From positions 45,457-109,456 of the forward strand of contig JBGGMV010000009.1 in the NCBI GenBank assembly GCA_041287865.1: a stretch of 64,000 nt of DNA. Direction: 5' to 3'. The DNA is from JAPWJZ01 sp041287865 (GTDB taxonomy: Bacteria; Pseudomonadota; Alphaproteobacteria; Micavibrionales; UBA2020). Shown piece after piece: positions 9,332 through 16,484 of the stretch. The position numbers and the translations under genes are program-made. The number at the start of each line of letters is the position of its first letter. Within the stretch, counting starts at the first letter, position 1. The notes below the pieces were generated by a model, which was not told where the DNA came from, searched no databases, and saw nothing but the letters and a program-made list of their open reading frames with translations.

Positions 9332-9558
9332 GCGGCGGCCTTCACGATTGTAATATCAAACCCGCCGTCATTTGGCGTGATGCCCTTAAGGGCATAGCCT
9401 GCTTCGGCGCAGAACAATTCAAAGTCTTTGGGCGCGTGGCTGTCGGTGACGCTGACGGTTAGCGCCGCGCCCGCGGGCAGCGACAAGAGGATTTTACGCG
9501 CCTTCAGCACCGGCAGGGGGCAAATCAACCCGCGCGCATCGTAAGTATGATTGCTCAT
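9328..9558 (-). CDS. tusA: TusA-family sulfur carrier protein
   Basis: 76 aa, full length for the family. It carries the persulfide cysteine in GLICPLPVLKARK (residues about 10-22), the TusA CPxP motif. Such proteins shuttle sulfur from cysteine desulfurases to tRNA thiolation or cofactor synthesis. It is coupled on both sides by 4-base ATGA overlaps to a thioesterase and a glycosyltransferase, an unexpected association that may only reflect compact gene packing. Confidence 0.88.
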   Translation of the reverse strand: MSNHTYDARGLICPLPVLKARKILLSLPAGAALTVSVTDSHAPKDFELFCAEAGYALKGITPNDGGFDITIVKAAA

Positions 9559-10484
9559 GCCGCCACCCCTGTCTTGCGGGGATGCAGGTTTTTCATCACG
9601 TCATCGACAGTGATGCCGTCAATCTCCTGCGCCTGAATGATCGTAACTGCAGCGCCGACGGGCGCGGAGAGATCGGGGTTTGTCGTGCCCGAGAACAGCA
9701 CTGCCAGCGGGCAGCCCGTGAGCGCGACCAGATGCGTCGGCCCCGTATCATTACCGACAGCGGCGGACGCGCCCTGAGCCAGCGTGGCGATATCGAAGAG
9801 CGAGGTTTTGCCGGTTAGATCAATCGCGCCGGGGCAGGCCTTGACCAGCTTTCCAACCGCATCGGCATCGGCAGCCGTGCCAAGTACCGCGATATTGTAA
9901 CCGTCACGCATCAGCTTCAGCCCCAGCGCAGCATATTTCAGCGCGGGCCAGCGTTTTTCAGGATGCTGCGGCGCGGAGCCGGGGATGAAAAGCACATAGG
10001 GCTTCTTGACGCCCAGCAGGCTGATATCGGATTCCATCCACGACAGATCAGGCACGCGCATATCGATGCCGAGTTCTTCCAGCATCTTGCGATGGCGCAT
10101 AAAGGCATGCATCTGCCGCCATGCGGGGTTTTTATAGAACAGTGCCGCACCCTTCACCACGCCCGACCATTCGGGCTTGTCGCGGAAGAGCTTGTAGTAA
10201 AAAGACGTGCGGTCATTCAGCTGCAGATCGTAGACGCGGCTGAAACTGCCGTCGTTGAAGAACGCATGGAGTTTTTTCCATGCCTTGAACCCGAAATAGC
10301 CAGGGCGTGTGTCTTCCTCGATCTTGTTGAAATAGCCGCTGCGGTGCGCCATGTCGATATAGGGGCGCGTCGTCAACAGCGTGATATGCGCGTCGGGATG
10401 ATGCTTGCGGATCGCCGCCATAGAACCCAGCGCGAGGATAAAGTCGCCCAGCGCGGAGAGCTTGATGACAAGGATGCGTTCCAT
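9555..10484 (-). CDS. Glycosyltransferase family 9 (heptosyltransferase-like)
   Basis: 309 aa GT-B enzyme related to ADP-heptose:LPS heptosyltransferases. N-terminal ILVIKLSALGDFILALG (residues 4-20) and C-terminal donor-site motif GNDTGPTHLVALTG (about 241-254) are diagnostic. It probably adds heptose or a related sugar to the lipopolysaccharide core at the inner membrane. hldE, which makes the ADP-heptose precursor, is in the same window at about 60-61 kb. The gene follows the GT4 gene with an 18-base gap. Confidence 0.88.
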   Translation of the reverse strand: MERILVIKLSALGDFILALGSMAAIRKHHPDAHITLLTTRPYIDMAHRSGYFNKIEEDTRPGYFGFKAWKKLHAFFNDGSFSRVYDLQLNDRTSFYYKLFRDKPEWSGVVKGAALFYKNPAWRQMHAFMRHRKMLEELGIDMRVPDLSWMESDISLLGVKKPYVLFIPGSAPQHPEKRWPALKYAALGLKLMRDGYNIAVLGTAADADAVGKLVKACPGAIDLTGKTSLFDIATLAQGASAAVGNDTGPTHLVALTGCPLAVLFSGTTNPDLSAPVGAAVTIIQAQEIDGITVDDVMKNLHPRKTGVAA

Positions 10485-10502
10485 AGATTACCAATAATCT
10501 AG

Positions 10503-11753
10503 TTATTCCGCTGCGCGGGCCGCTCTTAATTCGTTGGTGTCGTTAGAGGGCAGCGCCGCCATGCCGGAGCCTTCCAGCAGCTCGGCATAGACATCGAGCG
10601 TCGCCTGGCACATTTGTTCGTTGGTGAAATGCGCCGCAACGTGGGACATGCCCTGCGTCGCCAGCATCGCGCGGCCACGGGCGTCGAGCGAGAGCGCTTC
10701 CTGCAGCGCCTGCGCCATGTCGGTCACAGCGCCGGGTTGCACCAGCCAGCCGGTTTCGTCGCGCAAAATGGTTTCGCGCATGCCGCCGTGGTCGGTGGCA
10801 ATAATGGGGCGGCCCATGGCCTGCGCCTCGATCGGCACGCGGCCGAAGCCTTCCGGCACCAGCGAGGGCGCGACAACGACAGTCGCGATCATGTAGGCCG
10901 CCGGCATATCGTCGCAGCCCGGCACAATGCGGACCTGCGGGCCGAGTTCCTTCGCCGCAATATAGCTTTCAAGTTCCTTGCGGTACGACTCGTTCCCCTT
11001 GTCGGAGCCGAGGAAAAGGCAGAAGACGTCGCGGCGCTGAAGTTTTTCAATCGCATCCAGCAGGAACATATGGCCCTTGATGCGCGAAAGGCGAGCGGGC
11101 ATCAAAATCACCGAAGCGCCGTCAGGAATGCGCATTTCCTGCGCAAGGCGGATCAGGCGCTCGGGCGTGACCGAATTCGGGTGGAATTTTTCCAGCGCGA
11201 CGCCGCGGTGGATGACGCGCAGGTTGTTCGGCTCGACCTTGTAATTCTGTTCAAGGTAATCGGCAAGGAAGTGCGACACGGCAATCACGCGCTCGCCCTT
11301 GGCGATGGAGGAGTTATACATGCGCTTCAGCGTGCCGCCGACCGTATGCGCGGCATGGCAGCTGGTGATGTACCGGGCCGCTGTGCCCTGCACAGCGCGC
11401 GATGCGCTCCAGGCGGGGGCGCGGCTGCAGGCATGGACGATGTCGACATGCTGCTCGCGGATGATCTTGCGCAGGCGGCCGATATTGGCGGCCATGACGA
11501 GAGGATTTTTGCTGTCGACCGGAAGTGTGATATGCACGCCGCCGGCCTTGGCGATTTCATGGACGCGACCGCCGCCCGAAGACACGACGATCGAATGGCC
11601 CCCTGCGCGCACGATGGCGGCGTTGATATCGATGACGCCCTGCTCCACGCCGCCCGAATGCAGCGCCGGAAGCACCTGCATAATGACGGGTTTGCGGTGC
11701 CGGTCGACAAACTGGCGGAAAGCCACGCTGGCCGTATCCCATGTCCTGATCAT
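10503..11753 (-). CDS. Glycosyltransferase family 4
   Basis: 416 aa retaining GT-B glycosyltransferase. N-terminal acceptor domain with LHSGGVEQGVIDI (about 31-43), VSHFLADYLEQNY (about 160-172), and the donor-binding EGFGRVPIEAQAMGRPIIA (about 303-321) with the E-x7-E arrangement. Likely envelope polysaccharide or LPS assembly, in an operon with the GT9 enzyme. First gene of the operon; AAAGG precedes the ATG, and its promoter must lie in the 152-base gap shared with thrS. Confidence 0.9.
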   Translation of the reverse strand: MIRTWDTASVAFRQFVDRHRKPVIMQVLPALHSGGVEQGVIDINAAIVRAGGHSIVVSSGGGRVHEIAKAGGVHITLPVDSKNPLVMAANIGRLRKIIREQHVDIVHACSRAPAWSASRAVQGTAARYITSCHAAHTVGGTLKRMYNSSIAKGERVIAVSHFLADYLEQNYKVEPNNLRVIHRGVALEKFHPNSVTPERLIRLAQEMRIPDGASVILMPARLSRIKGHMFLLDAIEKLQRRDVFCLFLGSDKGNESYRKELESYIAAKELGPQVRIVPGCDDMPAAYMIATVVVAPSLVPEGFGRVPIEAQAMGRPIIATDHGGMRETILRDETGWLVQPGAVTDMAQALQEALSLDARGRAMLATQGMSHVAAHFTNEQMCQATLDVYAELLEGSGMAALPSNDTNELRAARAAE

Positions 11754-11837
11754 GACGAAACCTTTCTGAAAACCCGTCCCAAAGTCCTTATTACGCTTAA
11801 AAACAGCGGATTTCCAGCGAAATAGAGGGGTTTTTAC

Positions 11838-11868
11838 TTGACTCCGGACACCGCTATCACCAGATTAT
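11838..11868 (+). promoter_or_regulatory. Candidate sigma-70 promoter of thrS with an overlapping GANTC site
   Basis: TTGACT (11838-11843) matches five of six -35 positions, with a weaker -10 such as GATTAT at 11863-11868 (19-bp spacer). GACTC at 11840-11844, a CcrM methylation target, overlaps the -35. Inference from sequence only. Confidence 0.45.
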
Positions 11869-11905
11869 TATATTGTTTTGAAACACTTAACGGCAGGTTC
11901 TTCAC

Positions 11906-13855
11906 ATGCAGGCGGCCACGAAAATGCAAAAAGAGATAAAGGTCACGCTCCCCGACGGGAAGGCGCTGACCTTTCCGACGCCTGTCACGGGCTATGACGT
12001 CGCCAAATCCATCGGCGAAGGGCTGGCCAAAGCCGCCCTTGCGACCAAGCTGAATGGCGAGATCATCGACCTGCACCGCCCCCTGTTCGCGGACGGAAAA
12101 ATTGAAATTATTACCCGCAAATCGCCCGAGGCGCTCGAGATCATCCGCCACGACACGGCGCACGTGATGGCCGAGGCCGTGCAGGAGCTGTTCCCCGGCA
12201 CGCAGGTCACCATCGGCCCCTCGATCGAAAACGGCTTTTTCTACGACTTCGGCAAGGACACGCCCTTTGCGACCGAAGACCTCGTGAAGATCGAGGCGAA
12301 GATGAAGGAAATCATCGCGCGCAACGAAAAATTCACGCGCGAGGAATGGGACCGCGACGAAGCCATCAAGCATTTCGAAGGCATCGGCGAGAAGTACAAG
12401 GCCGAGATTATCCGCGACCTGCCCGCGAACCAGACCATCAGCGTTTACAAGCAGGGCAAGTGGTACGACCTCTGCCGCGGCCCGCACCTGCCCAATACCG
12501 GCAGCATCGGCACGGCATTCAAACTGATGAAGGTTGCCGGTGCCTATTGGCGCGGCGACAGCAATAACGCGATGCTCCAGCGCATCTACGGCACGGCATG
12601 GCGCGACCAGAAGGAACTGGACGCCCACCTGCATATGCTGGAAGAAGCCGAAAAGCGCGACCACCGCAAGATTGGCCGCGAAATGGATCTGTTCCACATG
12701 CAGGAAGAAGCCGTGGGTTCCGTCTTCTGGCATGACAAAGGCTATACGATCTGGCGCGCGCTTGAAAACTTTATCCGCCGCCGCATTCATGCCGCAGGTT
12801 ACCAAGAGGTCAAAACGCCGCAGTTGTTCGACAGCTCGCTCTTCAAGGCTTCGGGCCACTGGGATTTGTACGGCGACAACATGTTCAAGGTCGAAGACAA
12901 AGCCGATGAAAAAGTGTTCGGCGTGAAGCCCATGAACTGCCCCGCGCACGTGCAGATTTTCAACCAGGGCCTGAAATCATACCGCGACCTGCCGATCCGC
13001 ATGGCCGAATTCGGCTGCTGCCACCGTAACGAGCCCTCGGGCGCGATGCACGGCATCATGCGCGTGCGCCAGTTCACGCAGGATGACGCGCATATCTTCT
13101 GCCGCGCCGATCAGGTGGAGGCCGAAGCGCTGGCCTACTTCAAGCTGCAGCTGGGCGTCTACAAAGACCTCGGCTTCGAAAAGATCAACGTGAAGCTGGC
13201 GCTGCGCCCTGGCCCGAACGTACGCCTTGGTTCCGATGAAATCTGGGACCGCGCCGAAGACGGTCTGCGCACCGCCCTCACCTCCGCAGGCCTGACGTTT
13301 GAAGAGCTGCCCGGCGAAGGCGCCTTCTATGGCCCCAAGGTCGAATTCCACCTGACCGACGCCATCGGCCGCACATGGCAGTGCGGCACGCTGCAGCTCG
13401 ACTTCAACCTGCCCGAGCGCCTTGATGCTTCGTATATCGGCGAAGACAGCCAGCGCCACCGCCCCGTCATGCTCCACCGCGCCATTCTGGGCTCGATGGA
13501 GCGTTTTATCGGCATCCTGATCGAGCACCATGCGGGCAAATTCCCGCTCTGGCTGGCCCCCGTGCAGGTGCTGGTAGCGACCATCACGTCGGACGCCGAC
13601 GATTACGCCAAAAAGGTATTGGAAAGCCTCGAAAAGGCTGGAATCAGGGCGAAAATCGACCTGCGGAACGAGAAGATCAACTACAAGATCCGCGAGCACA
13701 GCCTTACGAAAACCCCGCAGATCTGGGTTGTCGGCCGCAAGGAAGCCGAAGAAGCCAAAGTGGCCATCCGCCACTTCGGTGCCGAGGCGCAGGAAATCCT
13801 TGCACTTGACGAGGCAATCCGTAAAATCACTGAGGATTCGGCCCCGCCTCAATAA
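11906..13855 (+). CDS. thrS: Threonyl-tRNA synthetase
   Basis: Class II aminoacyl-tRNA synthetase, 649 aa, full length. TGS domain (about 8-70); editing/SAD domain with HDTAHVMAEA (about 80-89, HxxxH); catalytic core with the zinc ligand Cys in KPMNCPAHV (about 341-349), motif 2 GCCHRNEPSGAMHGIMRVRQ (about 371-390) and motif 3 HRAILGSMERF (about 526-536); anticodon-binding domain to the end. The internal ATG at codon 8 is an alternative start. infC follows 69 bases later, the same thrS-infC order as in many bacteria. Confidence 0.97.
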   Translation: MQAATKMQKEIKVTLPDGKALTFPTPVTGYDVAKSIGEGLAKAALATKLNGEIIDLHRPLFADGKIEIITRKSPEALEIIRHDTAHVMAEAVQELFPGTQVTIGPSIENGFFYDFGKDTPFATEDLVKIEAKMKEIIARNEKFTREEWDRDEAIKHFEGIGEKYKAEIIRDLPANQTISVYKQGKWYDLCRGPHLPNTGSIGTAFKLMKVAGAYWRGDSNNAMLQRIYGTAWRDQKELDAHLHMLEEAEKRDHRKIGREMDLFHMQEEAVGSVFWHDKGYTIWRALENFIRRRIHAAGYQEVKTPQLFDSSLFKASGHWDLYGDNMFKVEDKADEKVFGVKPMNCPAHVQIFNQGLKSYRDLPIRMAEFGCCHRNEPSGAMHGIMRVRQFTQDDAHIFCRADQVEAEALAYFKLQLGVYKDLGFEKINVKLALRPGPNVRLGSDEIWDRAEDGLRTALTSAGLTFEELPGEGAFYGPKVEFHLTDAIGRTWQCGTLQLDFNLPERLDASYIGEDSQRHRPVMLHRAILGSMERFIGILIEHHAGKFPLWLAPVQVLVATITSDADDYAKKVLESLEKAGIRAKIDLRNEKINYKIREHSLTKTPQIWVVGRKEAEEAKVAIRHFGAEAQEILALDEAIRKITEDSAPPQ

Positions 13856-13913
13856 CGGGGTGGAATCGGCCCCAATTAAAAAGCGCCGTTTCTATTTTAT
13901 TTTTAACGACAAC

Positions 13914-13927
13914 AGGAGTTACCCATC
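13914..13927 (+). promoter_or_regulatory. infC ribosome-binding site and putative AUC start codon
   Basis: AGGAG at 13914-13918 is followed after six bases by ATC at 13925, in frame with IF-3. No ATG, GTG or TTG exists in frame between the Shine-Dalgarno sequence and the GTG at 13970. That GTG lies inside the conserved GPRVN segment and has no Shine-Dalgarno sequence of its own. Confidence 0.65.
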
Positions 13928-14467
13928 TCTTCTTTTAACAGACCCACGCCCAAAGACGACGGGCCCCGCGTGAACCACCAGATCAGGGCCGAAAAAGTCC
14001 GCGTTATCGGCGCCGACGGCGAAATGGAAGGCGTTATGACCGTCCGCGATGCCGTCCAGAAAGCGCAAGATCAAGGCTTCGACCTCATCGAAATTTCCCC
14101 CAACGCTGACCCGCCGGTATGCAAGATCGGCGATGTCGGCAAGCACCGCTACGAAATGCAGAAGAAAGAAGCGGCAGCGCGCAAGAACCAGAAAATAGTG
14201 CTGACCAAGGAGCTGAAGTTCAGGCCCGGCATCGAGGAGCACGATATTCAGGTTAAACTCCGCTCGGCCAAGCGTTTCTTCGAGGAAGGCGACAAGGTGC
14301 GCTTTATTCTCCAGTTCCGCGGCCGCGAAAACGAACACCGCGAAATCGGCTGGGCGCTCATCAACCGCATCAAGCAGGAGCTGCAAGGCGAAGGCAAGAT
14401 CGAGATGGACGCCAGACAGGAAGGCAACTCCATCCTCATGATCATGGTCTCGTCCAAGGCTCACTAA
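13925..14467 (+). CDS. infC: Translation initiation factor IF-3, probable AUC start
   Basis: IF-3 binds the 30S subunit, prevents subunit joining and discriminates against non-canonical start codons. N-terminal domain (to about residue 85, with ISPNADPPVCKI), basic linker, C-terminal domain (KELKFRPGIEEHDI, then MIMVSS). Starting at the ATC gives SSFNRPTPKDDGPRVNHQI, the N-terminus normal for the family; starting at the GTG at 13970 would remove it. A rare start would allow the autoregulation known for E. coli infC (AUU). The usual infC-rpmI-rplT order is not kept; a strong terminator follows at once. Confidence 0.93.
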   Translation: MSSFNRPTPKDDGPRVNHQIRAEKVRVIGADGEMEGVMTVRDAVQKAQDQGFDLIEISPNADPPVCKIGDVGKHRYEMQKKEAAARKNQKIVLTKELKFRPGIEEHDIQVKLRSAKRFFEEGDKVRFILQFRGRENEHREIGWALINRIKQELQGEGKIEMDARQEGNSILMIMVSSKAH

Positions 14468-14485
14468 AGATCACGATTTGAATTT

Positions 14486-14516
14486 AAAAGCCCCGGAGAA
14501 ATCCGGGGCTTTTTTT
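14486..14516 (+). terminator. Strong intrinsic terminator of infC
   Basis: AAAAGCCCCGGA / TCCGGGGCTTTT, a perfect 12-bp stem with a GAAA tetraloop, followed by further T residues. The T run overlaps the stop codon of the opposite-strand frameshifted gene. Confidence 0.92.
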
Positions 14517-14767
14517 ATTTAGGTGTAATTGCAGGCGCGGTATCCGACAGGTATTCGCGCGAAATCTGGCCGAGGCGCATAAGGGCGTGGTCTTTCTGCT
14601 TCTGGTGGTCGCCGGGATTTTTCTCCGGCCCCTCGCCGCAATGCACGTAGGCATGGGTGTAAATCGCCGCCGCTGCGCATCACGCTGGGCTGGCCGAAGG
14701 CAAGGTCGGGCCGGATATCGCCCAGTTTTTCCAGCAGCAGCGCCTGTTGCTTTTCACCGTCGAGCAT
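14515..14767 (-). pseudogene. Small gene interrupted by an apparent frameshift
   Basis: The start is well supported: ATG with AGGGG seven bases upstream, giving MLDGEKQQALLLEKLGDIRP. This frame turns into an Arg/Pro-rich, unnatural sequence after GQPSVMR. In the neighbouring frame the remainder reads naturally (IYTHAYVHCGEGPEKNPGDH, then LMRLGQISREYLSDTAPAI) and ends at 14515. Loss of one base within the GC-repetitive tract at about 14665-14677 would restore one protein of about 83 aa. It could be a true pseudogene, programmed slippage or an assembly error. No family recognised. Confidence 0.6.
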
Positions 14768-14780
14768 CGGGAAACCCCTG

Positions 14781-14801
14781 AAATTAACACATTGTTAATT
14801 T
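14781..14801. promoter_or_regulatory. 21-bp palindrome, operator-like
   Basis: AAATTAACA-CAT-TGTTAATTT has perfect 9-bp arms around a 3-bp centre. It lies 14 bases upstream of the frameshifted gene's ATG and just downstream of a TATAAT-like element on the minus strand. A dimeric repressor site is the natural reading, but this is inferred. Confidence 0.45.
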
Positions 14802-14873
14802 TATTATAATATGGAAAATAGAGCAAAGAGCCCGGCGGCAAGGGGCTGATTATGCTTCGATTTCAGGGATCAG

Positions 14874-15287
14874 TTAGTTCTCGACGGTACTGTTTTTCGC
14901 CTCTTTGGCGACATCGCCGACCCAGTCGAACAGCTCGCTTTTGTCCATCGCGCCCTCGTTGCGGGCGACGGGCTGGCCGCGGCTGAAGATGATAAGGGTG
15001 GGCAGCGTGGAAACGCCGTATTCGGAGCAGATGACAGGTTCGCTATCCATGTCGACCTTGTAGATAATCACGTCGGCGGTGCTGTCGCGCAGCTTGTCCA
15101 GCAGCGGCTGCATGGCCTTGCAATAGCCGCACCACTTGGCGTCGAACTGCACCAGCACCGGCACGGCTGACGAGACGATGGCATAGTTGAAGGTATTGCC
15201 GGTCAGGTGCGGGATGCTGGCGCCCGCCTCCTGTTTCTGCTTCGCTTCCATGCTGACGGGCGCGGCGAAAATGATGCCGGCCGCCAT
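14874..15287 (-). CDS. Exported thioredoxin-fold protein
   Basis: 137 aa thioredoxin domain with active site WCGYC (about residues 52-56) and cis-Pro in STLPTLIIF. A hydrophobic N-terminus (MAAGIIFAAPVS) suggests export. The only in-frame ATG leaves no basic n-region, whereas the open frame continues upstream as RISWTNFAFALL. So the true start may be an unusual codon further upstream, or a base may be missing near 15292-15310. Likely a periplasmic oxidoreductase. Confidence 0.75.
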   Translation of the reverse strand: MAAGIIFAAPVSMEAKQKQEAGASIPHLTGNTFNYAIVSSAVPVLVQFDAKWCGYCKAMQPLLDKLRDSTADVIIYKVDMDSEPVICSEYGVSTLPTLIIFSRGQPVARNEGAMDKSELFDWVGDVAKEAKNSTVEN

Positions 15288-15404
15288 CAGCAGCGCGAAT
15301 GCGAAATTTGTCCATGAAATGCGAATGTTACGGTACCCCTACCCTTTAATTGTCAGGTGAAACAGGTGTTTGAGTCAACAGCGGATAGCTAAACTACTGT
15401 CTTT

Positions 15405-15442
15405 AAAAGCAAAACAGCGTCCCGCCGTAACACGGGACGCTG
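15405..15442 (-). terminator. Intrinsic terminator of trxA
   Basis: Reading on the minus strand: CAGCGTCCCG, 8-nt loop, CGGGACGCTG (perfect 10-bp stem at 15415-15442), then TTTTGCTTTT (15405-15414). It lies just downstream of the trxA stop. Confidence 0.88.
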
Positions 15443-15465
15443 CGATGCAAAGCTTATTCAACGCT

Positions 15466-15789
15466 TTAGGCGATGGAGCCTTCAACCCATTTGAACAGGT
15501 CGGATTTGCCCATCGAGCCGACGGTCTGCGCCACCACTTCGCCGTTCTTGAAGATAAGAAGCGTAGGGATAGAGCGCACGCCGTATTTGCCGGGCGCATT
15601 CGGGCTTTCGTCGATATTGACCTTCACCACCTTGATCTGCTGGCCTTTTTCGGAGGCCAGCGCGTCGAGGCTGGGAGCGAGGGCGCGGCAGGGGCCGCAC
15701 CATTCCGCCCAGAAGTCGACCAGCACGGGGCCGGAAGCCTTCAGGACTTCGGTTTCAAAATCGTTGTCGCTTACCTGTTGTGCGCCCAT
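15466..15789 (-). CDS. trxA: Thioredoxin
   Basis: 107 aa, the canonical thioredoxin length, with WCGPC (residues about 30-34) and cis-Pro in RSIPTLLIF. Cytoplasmic thiol-disulfide reductase regenerated by thioredoxin reductase. Preceded by GTTACGAAAGGAAAC, the same 15-nt leader as the next thioredoxin gene. In many alphaproteobacteria trxA lies directly beside addA; here an RTX gene and one unknown gene intervene. Confidence 0.93.
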   Translation of the reverse strand: MGAQQVSDNDFETEVLKASGPVLVDFWAEWCGPCRALAPSLDALASEKGQQIKVVKVNIDESPNAPGKYGVRSIPTLLIFKNGEVVAQTVGSMGKSDLFKWVEGSIA

Positions 15790-15795
15790 CGGCTT

Positions 15796-15810
15796 GTTTC
15801 CTTTCGTAAC
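15796..15810 (-). repeat. 15-nt leader repeat, copy 1
   Basis: GTTACGAAAGGAAAC (minus strand) directly upstream of trxA. Contains the AAAGGA Shine-Dalgarno sequence. Identical to 16226-16240. Confidence 0.75.
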
Positions 15811-15816
15811 AGAGGG

Positions 15817-16221
15817 TTACGGCGTCGGGCCCTTGTTGTCGGGCTTTTTCGAGGTCGGCGCCGCAGGAGGATCAATATTGTTCTCGTTTGCGGCTTGTAA
15901 AGACTTGTCGACCAGCTCGGTCAGGGCTTCTTTCGGCAGGTTGCCGACAGCGCCGAAGAGCGCCTGGTTGCCCTTCATGGTGACGAGCGTCGGGATCGAG
16001 CGGATGCCGAAGGCGGAAGCCAGGTTGGGGCTCTCGTCGACGTTCACTTTAACGACCTTCACATTGGCTTGGTTGTCTTCGGCGAATTTCTCGATCGTGG
16101 GGGCGAGCGCCTTGCAGGGGCCGCACCAGTCAGCATAGAAATCGATCAGCACCAGCTTGTCGGATTTCAGGACTTCGTCTTCAAAGTTCTTTTCGTTGAC
16201 GAGGGTTGTGAACTTGGACAT
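15817..16221 (-). CDS. Thioredoxin with a charged C-terminal tail
   Basis: 134 aa: a thioredoxin domain (about 5-108) with WCGPC (about 31-35) and RSIPTLVTM, plus a tail of about 25 residues rich in Pro, Lys and Asp (PPAAPTSKKPDNKGP). It is a close paralogue of the neighbouring trxA and shares its upstream 15-nt sequence, so the pair probably arose by tandem duplication. The purpose of the tail is unknown. The 27-base gap suggests co-transcription with trxA. Confidence 0.9.
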   Translation of the reverse strand: MSKFTTLVNEKNFEDEVLKSDKLVLIDFYADWCGPCKALAPTIEKFAEDNQANVKVVKVNVDESPNLASAFGIRSIPTLVTMKGNQALFGAVGNLPKEALTELVDKSLQAANENNIDPPAAPTSKKPDNKGPTP

Positions 16222-16225
16222 TTAA

Positions 16226-16240
16226 GTTTCCTTTCGTAAC
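16226..16240 (-). repeat. 15-nt leader repeat, copy 2
   Basis: Identical to 15796-15810, four bases upstream of the tailed thioredoxin start codon. Confidence 0.75.
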
Positions 16241-16299
16241 GCGCAATGTTGCAGTTGCAGTTCCTCGCCGGAATTTTCTTTTGCCGGCGGGATATGCGC

Positions 16300-16325
16300 A
16301 AAACCCCGCGGCGGAGAATCTCCGC
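16300..16325 (-). terminator. Putative terminator of the RTX gene
   Basis: On the minus strand GCGGAGA-T-TCTCCGC (16311-16325) is followed by a GC-rich stretch and TTTT (16300-16303). The 263-base gap also holds CCCCTTTTGGGG and a CGCCGG/CCGGCG inverted repeat. Confidence 0.4.
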
Positions 16326-16484
16326 GCCCCTTTTGGGGGCAAATCAAATTGTTCGATGAATCGCACATTAGGCCATGTGCTTGCACCGTCAAGAGATTTT
16401 TCGGAATGGGAAAACGGATTGGCGGCTTATGAAAATATACGCGCGTTTTTGAGCGAATGTTTTTAGATTAGGGAAATTTTAGCG

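Noticed and set aside
10614..11825. 403-codon open frame on the plus strand
   Set aside because: Antisense to the GT4 gene; composition is that of a shadow frame.
13970..13972. GTG at 13970 as the infC start
   Set aside because: No Shine-Dalgarno sequence and it would remove the conserved IF-3 N-terminus.
14587..14781. 64-codon plus-strand frame with hydrophobic start
   Set aside because: Antisense to the frameshifted minus-strand gene, which has the better start signal and natural sequence.
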